From positions 1-56,021 of the forward strand of contig JBAWZF010000018.1 in NCBI GenBank assembly GCA_037143175.1: a stretch of DNA of 56,021 nt, given 5' to 3'. The notes under the pieces were generated by a model. The model saw only the letters and a list, made by a program, of their open reading frames with translations, was not told where the DNA came from and did no database searches. The translations under genes and the position numbers were made by a program. This document shows, piece by piece, positions 50,093 to 56,021 of the stretch; within the stretch, counting starts at the first letter, position 1, and each line of letters opens with the position of its first letter. The stretch comes from a bacterium. Lineage in GTDB: Bacteria; Verrucomicrobiota; Kiritimatiellia; CAIKKV01; CAITUY01.

Positions 50093-50729
50093 CTGCCGTG
50101 TTGGTGGCCGTCTCCGGCACAGCCGCTTGTTTTTGAAGTTCGCCGGCCAGTCGTTCGCTTTCTGTCAGGCGCCGCTGAGTTTCATTCAGTTTGGTCTTCA
50201 GTTCGGTCACGCTGTTACGCGCCTCACCCCATTGCGTCTTTACGGCGGCCTCACGTTCGCTCGCCCCCTTCAATTCCTTCTCCAAGCTCGCTATCTGATC
50301 CCGCTGCCCGTCGAGCCGAACTCGCAGGATCTCGTTCGTTTTCCGTGCCTCGCTAAGGGAAGCATCCAAACCAGCTACAGACTTCTCCCGTTTGCTCAGA
50401 TTGTCCTTGATGCTGATTTGCTCCACCAGCATTTCTTCGATCTGACGTCGCAGCGGATCGTGAGTTTTTATTTCCACTTCAAGCTGTCGTTCGACTTCGT
50501 CCATGTGGTTGGAGGCGACCTGTAACGACTCTATCAATTCACGTATTTGACCGGTTCCTGCCGCGACCTCGGCACGCAGGGATTGGTCGCGGGCCTCAAG
50601 CTTCATGGCCCGACTCAGGCGCATTTCCGACTCACCATGCAGCCTCCAATTCCATGAGCCGAACACGATCACCCCCGCTATTAAAGCGGCGCCTCCCAGA
50701 ATCCATAGTAATGCTCGTGACACCTTCAT
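50073..50729 (-). CDS. Membrane-anchored coiled-coil protein (last gene of polysaccharide operon)
   Basis: No family is recognised. One N-terminal membrane helix (ALLWILGGAALIAGVIVFG) is followed by about 160 residues of nearly continuous heptad-repeat coiled coil rich in Glu, Lys, Leu and Arg (for example SLRAEVAAGTGQIRELIESL and RQIEEMLVEQISIKDNLSKR). A short Thr/Val/Pro-rich tail ends it. The shape recalls the chain-length or secretion adaptor proteins of polysaccharide systems (Wzz or membrane-fusion type), but the typical second membrane helix is absent. The gene follows the membrane protein by six bases. Its 3' end overlaps that of the glycoside hydrolase. Confidence 0.75.
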   Translation of the reverse strand: MKVSRALLWILGGAALIAGVIVFGSWNWRLHGESEMRLSRAMKLEARDQSLRAEVAAGTGQIRELIESLQVASNHMDEVERQLEVEIKTHDPLRRQIEEMLVEQISIKDNLSKREKSVAGLDASLSEARKTNEILRVRLDGQRDQIASLEKELKGASEREAAVKTQWGEARNSVTELKTKLNETQRRLTESERLAGELQKQAAVPETATNTAVTVSSP

Positions 50730-50735
50730 ACACTC

Positions 50736-52244
50736 CTACCTCGGCATGGTTGCCTGAATGATTTCAAACAAGCGCCAATTACCCCAGTCGCTATCGTACA
50801 AGGCATCCGGCCCGCCTTGCACATAAATATTACGATTTTTCCAGTGAATGCTTTCCATGGCATTACGTTGCTCCGGCCGGGGAACAAGAATATACAAAAC
50901 ATGACCGTGGTAATCGCGCTTGGATTTTTCAAAGTTGAAATCAAGGGCATGTTCAAAGATCGGACTGACATGACTCTGCAACAGGGCAAAACTCTCGAAA
51001 CCACAGACAAACACCTTGGCGAAGGGTGTCTGGAGGCGAATGTGTCGCTCCAGTTCGGGTAACCAGGGCCCTTGCATTGAATCACTGGGAACAGAGGCCG
51101 TCCTCAGTGCTCCTGGAGGAAGCGCCAGGGGCACTATATCAGCCAGGATCAGCGGTAGGCAGGCCAGAAGCCAGACACCGACCGTACGGCGGTCACATCG
51201 GGTCGACGCGCCCCCCCCATTAGCCGTCTCCCCTTGCTCCCGGTTTGCCAGCCAGTGCCCCAGCGCCATAACCGCAGCAGGCAGAATGGCCAACAGGAGC
51301 GGCGCCCCATCCCAAAGTTGTTCCCGCCAGGCCATCAGCCCTGCCGCTCCCGGCAACGCCAGTCCAAGCACCGCAAGGCAGACACCGCCCCGGTCATGTC
51401 CGCGCAGGGCCAGCACCAGCATCCAGACCACCAGAATCGCCAGGCAGGCATAACTCCACCAGATAAGATCCGGAAGAATCAGCGCACTACCCGGTCCGGG
51501 GCCCGCCGCCATCAGAGATCTCATCGCATAGAGGTGATCCCCCATGATCAACCAGCACATCAACAGCCATAAGGCGACCATATAGGCCAATGGCAGCAAT
51601 GCCACCAGCAAGACCGCCCGTTTTTCGGCCCCGGACACACGACGACGCCACTCTTCAATGGCGACCACACATACCGCCGCCAAGACCCATCCACTCATCT
51701 CGTAGCCGGTTCCCAGAAGCAGGGCGCTACCAAAGGCGAACCAGACCAAGTCCAGCAATCGCCGTCTGTGCACCCAGCTCGTCACGCTATATAAGGACAG
51801 AACCAGCAAACACGTAACCATGGGTAACGACGAGCCCGTCCAACAATGCTCAAGAAAAGCAGGATTCAGTGCCACGCCCAGCAACAGCACCCACCGCCAG
51901 CGCCCCGCCCCCCACATCCTGAGTGCCTGTTCGATCAAGACCAGAGTCGCCGCACCAAACAACGCACTCACCAACAGACAGGCGGGCAGGGACAAGGCGG
52001 CAGGCAGCAGGAAGGCCACCGGGAGAATCGCGAGCGTCGGGAAAGGTCCCCACCATACGGAACTGATCACTCCCTGCCGGCCTGACGTATACCCGGCCAG
52101 AAGTTCCCGACAAATACCTTCACGGACAAGCCCCTCGGTTCCGACCTCCCGTCCCAGGTAGAGCCCGGCAGCCAGGAGCACAACCGTCAGGCTAACCCAG
52201 AGCCCCCACCGCCACAATATAGATTCATGTTTAGGATAGGCCAT
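50736..52244 (-). CDS. Polytopic membrane protein of polysaccharide operon, GT-C-like
   Basis: About eleven membrane segments fill the first 390 residues, then a soluble domain of about 110 residues follows (QTPFAKVFVCGFESFALLQS, RDYHGHVLYILVPRPEQRNA). The topology resembles GT-C glycosyltransferases of the GT39 kind, with an early polar loop GREVGTEGLVREGICRELL, but the usual Asp/Glu signature is not clear. An enzymatic role is therefore not proven. The start overlaps the end of the GT2 gene by 14 bases, which points to coupled synthesis. It may transport, modify or transfer the polymer made by that GT2 enzyme. Confidence 0.65.
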   Translation of the reverse strand: MAYPKHESILWRWGLWVSLTVVLLAAGLYLGREVGTEGLVREGICRELLAGYTSGRQGVISSVWWGPFPTLAILPVAFLLPAALSLPACLLVSALFGAATLVLIEQALRMWGAGRWRWVLLLGVALNPAFLEHCWTGSSLPMVTCLLVLSLYSVTSWVHRRRLLDLVWFAFGSALLLGTGYEMSGWVLAAVCVVAIEEWRRRVSGAEKRAVLLVALLPLAYMVALWLLMCWLIMGDHLYAMRSLMAAGPGPGSALILPDLIWWSYACLAILVVWMLVLALRGHDRGGVCLAVLGLALPGAAGLMAWREQLWDGAPLLLAILPAAVMALGHWLANREQGETANGGGASTRCDRRTVGVWLLACLPLILADIVPLALPPGALRTASVPSDSMQGPWLPELERHIRLQTPFAKVFVCGFESFALLQSHVSPIFEHALDFNFEKSKRDYHGHVLYILVPRPEQRNAMESIHWKNRNIYVQGGPDALYDSDWGNWRLFEIIQATMPR

Positions 52245-53661
52245 GATTGGTTTTCTCCCATTTGAACGGATCGGAAAAGAATTGAAAAAAAGCCCGCCAC
52301 CCGCTGTAGCTCATCAGAATCCAATAGCACGGAACCAGCAGTGCATAACTCACCAGGTCCCAGTACCGCCGCCGGTAACACCCGATCATTCCCAGGTACA
52401 CAAACGCGAAGTTCCCTGCGAAAAGGCAGAGTACCCCCATCGCGAACACCGGACCTGGGAATAAACTGGTCAAGGCATCCAGACGAAAAAGAAACCACAA
52501 AACAGCCAGAAACCAGAATAACGGGTTAAGCAAGGTTGCCAGGGTGCTGCACCCCACCACCAACTGAAAATGCAGGAACTTCGCCAAACCGAGTTCGCGC
52601 AACAATTGCAGAGGATGGCGCATATGGACCAGGTAGGTCTGAATGTAGCCTTTGATCCAACGTGTCCGCTGGGGGATCCAGAAACGCACTCGGCTGCACG
52701 CCTCCTCCCATGTCGTGGTATGTAGCATACTGGTCTGATAACCCGCCCGCTGTATCCGGATACCTAGGTCGCAGTCCTCTGTCACATTGAACGCATCCCA
52801 CCCCAGCAACTCCCTCAGTCTCCGCGTAACAAAATGGTTCGATGTCCCCCCCAGCGGGATCACGGCCTGCACCGCAGAAAGTCCGGGCAGGGATAAATCG
52901 AACCACGCCGAATATTCCGCCGTGAAAAGACGGGTGATCAGATTGTGGCGCGGATTGTAAAAGTTGAGACGTGACTGAAGACAGATAGTATTCGCACCAG
53001 CACGCGAAAACCCGACAACCGCTTTCTTGAGCTGATCCCGTTCGGGGCGATCTTCAGCGTCATAAATCACCAGGTATTCTCCGCGTGCGAAATCGAGCCC
53101 GACATTGCAGGCTTTGGGCTTCGTTCGCGGCTGAGAAACCGGTATCACGGTGACCCGGAACCCCGCAGGCAGTGTAATCGCCTCCACTGCGGCGCGGGTT
53201 TCATTGTCGTCAGCCTCCAGCAGGAGTTGAACATCGAGTTTATCGGCGGGATAATCCAACTGACTCAAGGCCTGCACAAGATGCTTCACCGATTCGCATT
53301 CGTGGTACATCGGCACCATGATCGAATAGACGGGCAGCTCTTCGTCACGTATGGCCGCCAGTTCAGCCGCCCCTATGACGAGTTCAGAGTTGACGGAAAT
53401 GGAGAAACGGACCAGAGCCAGTTTGTAAATGGCGTGAATCACGTAGAAGACAGTGGAGGTCAAAACAAATACCTTGGCGGTTAACCAGGGCTGCCAGACG
53501 GCCAGAAGCAGGACCACCCCGCAAGCCGCCAGCAGAACCGTCCGCTGGGCACTGGTGATCGGAACCCGGGCACTCCACTCGGGCCGTAAACGGCTAAGCA
53601 TCAAGGGATCGCCTACAGTCACTGCTGACTGCTGACTGCTCACTGCTGACTTTTGAAACAT
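52231..53661 (-). CDS. Processive family 2 glycosyltransferase (cellulose-synthase-like)
   Basis: The full set of processive GT2 motifs is present: YSIMVPMYHE at the start of the domain, LLLEADDNETRA, VIYDAEDRPERDQL (DxD-type), the TED catalytic base in NVTEDCDLGIRI, and QRTRWIKGYIQTY (QxxRW). Two N-terminal and about four C-terminal membrane helices would form the export pore. Such enzymes polymerise sugars and push the chain through the inner membrane; the sugar is unknown. The frame is open to 53694, but ATG 53661 with GGGGAG upstream, just after the preceding stop, is preferred. Residues about 5-17 (SAVSSQQSAVTVG) are encoded by a 7-bp-period repeat array. ATG 53601 (MLSRLRPEW) would avoid the array. 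Confidence 0.88.
   Translation of the reverse strand: MFQKSAVSSQQSAVTVGDPLMLSRLRPEWSARVPITSAQRTVLLAACGVVLLLAVWQPWLTAKVFVLTSTVFYVIHAIYKLALVRFSISVNSELVIGAAELAAIRDEELPVYSIMVPMYHECESVKHLVQALSQLDYPADKLDVQLLLEADDNETRAAVEAITLPAGFRVTVIPVSQPRTKPKACNVGLDFARGEYLVIYDAEDRPERDQLKKAVVGFSRAGANTICLQSRLNFYNPRHNLITRLFTAEYSAWFDLSLPGLSAVQAVIPLGGTSNHFVTRRLRELLGWDAFNVTEDCDLGIRIQRAGYQTSMLHTTTWEEACSRVRFWIPQRTRWIKGYIQTYLVHMRHPLQLLRELGLAKFLHFQLVVGCSTLATLLNPLFWFLAVLWFLFRLDALTSLFPGPVFAMGVLCLFAGNFAFVYLGMIGCYRRRYWDLVSYALLVPCYWILMSYSGWRAFFQFFSDPFKWEKTNHGLS
53614..53655. repeat. 7-bp-period array at the 5' end of the GT2 gene
   Basis: The units TACAGTC, ACTGCTG, ACTGCTG, ACTGCTC, ACTGCTG and ACTTTTG are in phase. This is the least degenerate copy of the family in the window. 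Read on the minus strand it encodes SAVSSQQSAV near the GT2 N-terminus. Confidence 0.75.
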
Positions 53662-53668
53662 CTTTTTA

Positions 53669-55879
53669 TTACTCCCCCACCAACGCCCGGGCAATCTGCT
53701 GACCTGCTAGCCGATGTCCCTGCTCCGACAACATAAGGGAATTTTCCTGAAAAAAAACATGTCGGCTATCACTCACGCAGCTAAAGGCCGTGAACAGGTC
53801 AGCCACAGGAATCCCACGTGCGTCAGCGACACGTCGGATCGCTGCGGCAAACACCCGGCTACGCTCAGGGGCGGAAGGATACGGGGGTGGAGTCACCCAT
53901 ACCAGCTTGATATTCAACAACGTTGCCACCATGTCCGACAGTGCCGCCACCTGCCGCTCAAATTCATCAACATCCTTCACCTCTAGAATGTCCTTTAAAC
54001 CGATGGTGAGGATGGCAACATCGGCCCGCTCCCGCTCTAAGGCGGCGGGCACATCGACAAACTTGCGTAACGAACCATACGATTCTGAAAATTGTGTCCA
54101 TTCGGGGAGCGCCGCATAACGGACCTCATCCACCCGCCCCGCCAGCAGGCGCGCCAGAATGCGATCAAACGGCTCATAGCCGGGTTTAATAAGCCCTATG
54201 ACGGCAAGGGAATCATCCACACATACCAGTCGACCAAAACTTTTACCCGGAACCGGAACCGTCCGCCGGAGCTCCGATACCCCGGAGCCGGGAACCAGTA
54301 CCAGTCGAGTCCCCCCGGCAGCGTATAGCCTGTCACCTTCAAGACGTGATGGTAGTGTATCGAATGGTGGACGCACAAACTTGATCAATTCTCCGCCCAA
54401 CCTTGATTTACGGTGACTGATGCTCCAGTTGAGGGACTCCACTTCACTCGCCGCCACAGGTGCAAGCTGTATGAATTGCGCCTGGCTCTTTGGAGTAATC
54501 TCCTGGTGGTTCTGTTGCGAAGCCCCTGACCGGAGATGATACTCCCAGCTTACGTCAAGAACGACATCGTTTGGCACAACTCCCTGGATACGTAGGGAGG
54601 GAGCCACCTGATCACGGCCAAAACACAGGGCGGGTAGACCGACCATATCGAATGATACCGCGTATTCCTCGGGTTGAATTTGACGACAATCCACAGATTC
54701 ACTGCAACTGGCCACAAACCCCAATGCATCCCGAACCTCGAGTGAAGCCTTGAAAACATCAGCGGTTTTGTAAATATGACTGGGATTCTGTTCATCGCTT
54801 TGTGCGCCGTCGCCAAATTGCCAGCGCGACACCATCTCAGGCGTGATCCAATTCTCGGTGGTGTTGTTAAATTTCACGGTCACAAAGACATCGGCATCGC
54901 CACGAAAGGAATAGGCCTGGACCAAAGTCGCCAGAAAACCGGGCTGGAGCGTCCGGTCCATGCGTTCAGCTCTGGCCTCCATCGCTTCACACGAGGCGAT
55001 CAGATCCGGTACGGCCAACGGAACAAATTCCTTGCGTCCCGGCGGCAACCAGCCCACGCGGAGATTCGGCTGCGCACCATCAAACGCGTTAAATACTTCT
55101 AAACGGTGTACCCCCGCCTTGAGGGCGACCGGTGCTCCCAGTTGCCAGGTGCCAGGCAAATGTTCGCCGGGCCAGGTGGCCGCCAGTTCTCCATCCACCA
55201 CCACAAAACCGGCGTCCTTGCAGTTCACTGCAAATTGATACGTTCCCTCGCGATGGCAGAGCAGAAATGAGCGTATTAAGGCCAGCTTCATTCCCGACTT
55301 GAATCGGCTCCCTTCTTTTTTACCCTTGGTTTCTTTTTCGGCTTTTTCAGATTCAATCCGATCCATCTCCTTCCCTATCCCATCGAAACCCGACATCCGA
55401 TATGGGGTCCGAATCTGGCCCGGTGGAGACTTAAGCATGTGCCTCAGTCGCTCCCATGATGAAGGGATCCCTTTTCCAGGAAGTGACATGAATCCGAAAG
55501 CCAGTGGCTCTGGATCCACTGCGGCTTCCAGGGGAACCACTAACTCATTGGCTGGACTGGCCCCGTAATACACGGCATAGTTAGGTGCACCTGAACGAGG
55601 CGCCTCCAGCGCAAGAACAACCTCATCTCCCTCCATATGCAACACGCGCAGTGGCAACGGAGTCCCATCAGGACTACACGCCAGAAACCCGTTCCGGGTC
55701 ACCGGCATGTTACCCACACGATTCACCTTGAGCATGATATTTGTACGCGCCGCATCCGGTACACGAAAAACTGTGCGAAAAGGATAGGCCGAAAAACGCC
55801 ACGCCACCGTTGGGATTGCCTCTCCCGATCCCGCCAGCAGCACTGATATCAAAATGATTAGAAATTTTTGCAAACACAT
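53669..55879 (-). CDS. Secreted multidomain protein: PA14-like, PKD and SGNH-hydrolase-like domains
   Basis: After a signal peptide (FLIILISVLLAGSGEA) comes a beta domain resembling DUF2341 (AWRFSAYPFRTVFRVPDA...NYAVYYG). A PA14-like segment follows (GTYQFAVNCKDAGFVVVDGE), then a PKD domain (SRWQFGDGAQSDEQNPSHIY). The C-terminal part (about residues 555-736) looks like an SGNH hydrolase: RLVCVDDSLAVIG for the GDSL serine block, ILTIGLKDIL for the GxND block and MLSEQGHRLAG for the DxxH block. The Asn and Asp positions are changed, so activity is uncertain. It would act in the periplasm, perhaps removing or adding acyl groups on the polymer made by the GT2 enzyme. It is the first gene after the sigma-54 promoter. 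Confidence 0.78.
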   Translation of the reverse strand: MCLQKFLIILISVLLAGSGEAIPTVAWRFSAYPFRTVFRVPDAARTNIMLKVNRVGNMPVTRNGFLACSPDGTPLPLRVLHMEGDEVVLALEAPRSGAPNYAVYYGASPANELVVPLEAAVDPEPLAFGFMSLPGKGIPSSWERLRHMLKSPPGQIRTPYRMSGFDGIGKEMDRIESEKAEKETKGKKEGSRFKSGMKLALIRSFLLCHREGTYQFAVNCKDAGFVVVDGELAATWPGEHLPGTWQLGAPVALKAGVHRLEVFNAFDGAQPNLRVGWLPPGRKEFVPLAVPDLIASCEAMEARAERMDRTLQPGFLATLVQAYSFRGDADVFVTVKFNNTTENWITPEMVSRWQFGDGAQSDEQNPSHIYKTADVFKASLEVRDALGFVASCSESVDCRQIQPEEYAVSFDMVGLPALCFGRDQVAPSLRIQGVVPNDVVLDVSWEYHLRSGASQQNHQEITPKSQAQFIQLAPVAASEVESLNWSISHRKSRLGGELIKFVRPPFDTLPSRLEGDRLYAAGGTRLVLVPGSGVSELRRTVPVPGKSFGRLVCVDDSLAVIGLIKPGYEPFDRILARLLAGRVDEVRYAALPEWTQFSESYGSLRKFVDVPAALERERADVAILTIGLKDILEVKDVDEFERQVAALSDMVATLLNIKLVWVTPPPYPSAPERSRVFAAAIRRVADARGIPVADLFTAFSCVSDSRHVFFQENSLMLSEQGHRLAGQQIARALVGE

Positions 55880-55918
55880 CCTATTTTCGATCGATTCATT
55901 GTATAAAGAGTATTATTT

Positions 55919-55935
55919 AAGCAATAATCATGCCA
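55919..55935 (-). promoter_or_regulatory. Sigma-54 (RpoN) promoter of the polysaccharide operon
   Basis: On the minus strand the sequence is TGGCATGATTATTGCTT. This matches the -24/-12 consensus TGGCACGNNNNTTGCW at all but one position and with the exact spacing between GG and GC. The start point would be about ten bases before 55909, some 30 bases from the ATG at 55879. The rest of 55880-56021 has no gene; an enhancer-binding site would lie further out. RpoN control implies an activator of the NtrC type. Confidence 0.75.
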
Positions 55936-56021
55936 CGCTGAGTTAGATCCCAAAGGTAGGGCGCGCAGCAGGGCAGACGCATCTAATTTTCCTTTAATCT
56001 GGCGTTTCTGGCTCAAATACT

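Noticed and set aside
12574-53655. Heptamer arrays as CRISPR or transposon ends
   Set aside because: The units are only 7 bp, drift in sequence and have no spacers. No transposase, target duplication or cas gene is present.
1-56021. tRNA, rRNA, riboswitch or prophage genes
   Set aside because: I looked in the gaps between genes and found no cloverleaf-like sequence, known riboswitch core or phage gene; most gaps are too short.

Overview
The window is a stretch of bacterial chromosome of moderate GC, densely packed with genes on both strands. I see no rRNA, tRNA, CRISPR, phage or transposase genes. The gene set suggests a Gram-negative anaerobe of the PVC superphylum, possibly Kiritimatiellota, Lentisphaerota or Verrucomicrobiota. 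Pointers are a sodium-pumping decarboxylase, a membrane pyrophosphatase plus a PPi-type phosphofructokinase, a flavodiiron protein, ferredoxin-fused enzymes, paired Gfo/Idh/MocA and TIM-barrel sugar genes, a GH78 rhamnosidase remnant and a DUF5060 glycoside hydrolase. The taxonomic call is inference from gene content; no marker tree was possible.

Layout. 1-7.5 kb (+): biotin carrier and beta subunit of a Na+ decarboxylase, TPR lipoprotein, CvpA, DNA primase, D-Ala-D-Ala ligase, FtsQ-like protein, family 2 glycosyltransferase. 7.5-12.6 kb: envelope glycan module with DUF5989 / carbamoyltransferase / SxtJ / O-antigen-ligase-like genes on the minus strand and a divergent GT39 transferase. 12.6-22.2 kb (mostly -): signal peptidase I, LepA, ribulose-phosphate epimerase, two metallo-beta-lactamase-fold proteins, a divergent membrane pyrophosphatase, and an FAD reductase flanked by two small Cys-rich ORFs. 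22.4-27.4 kb: IlvD, AEC transporter, Dxs and a truncated MetH-like fragment. 27.4-32.4 kb: a four-gene sugar operon (two oxidoreductase/isomerase pairs) with a divergent PAS-AraC regulator. 32.4-40.9 kb: flavodiiron protein, 3D-domain lipoprotein, GpmI followed by a YkgJ cysteine-cluster ORF that has no normal start codon, a GHMP-kinase/uridylyltransferase fusion, YaiI, ferredoxin-nitroreductase, PHP phosphatase, prepilin. 41-42.5 kb: decayed rhamnosidase. 42.6-47.7 kb: DUF362 ferredoxin protein, a second signal peptidase I, a MEMO1-AMMECR1 lipoprotein, thiol peroxidase, PPi-phosphofructokinase. 47.7-56 kb: secreted glycoside hydrolase converging on a four-gene exopolysaccharide-type operon (SGNH/PKD protein, processive GT2, membrane protein, coiled-coil protein) preceded by a near-consensus sigma-54 promoter.

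How it fits together. Several parts build or remodel the envelope: peptidoglycan and division genes, lipid-linked sugar transfer, carbamoylation, two signal peptidases and the sigma-54 polysaccharide operon. Pyrophosphate ties the membrane PPase to the PPi-phosphofructokinase. The flavodiiron protein, thiol peroxidase and NADH-rubredoxin-reductase-like flavoprotein would form an anaerobe's O2 and peroxide defence.

The most unusual signals are: (1) a canonical -1 slippery heptamer with a downstream stem exactly at the gpmI stop codon, leading into the YkgJ ORF; (2) a dispersed family of degenerate arrays with 7-bp period sitting at gene ends and in some cases read as protein; (3) the sigma-54 polysaccharide operon; (4) the kinase-uridylyltransferase fusion; (5) the lipoprotein MEMO1-AMMECR1 fusion.
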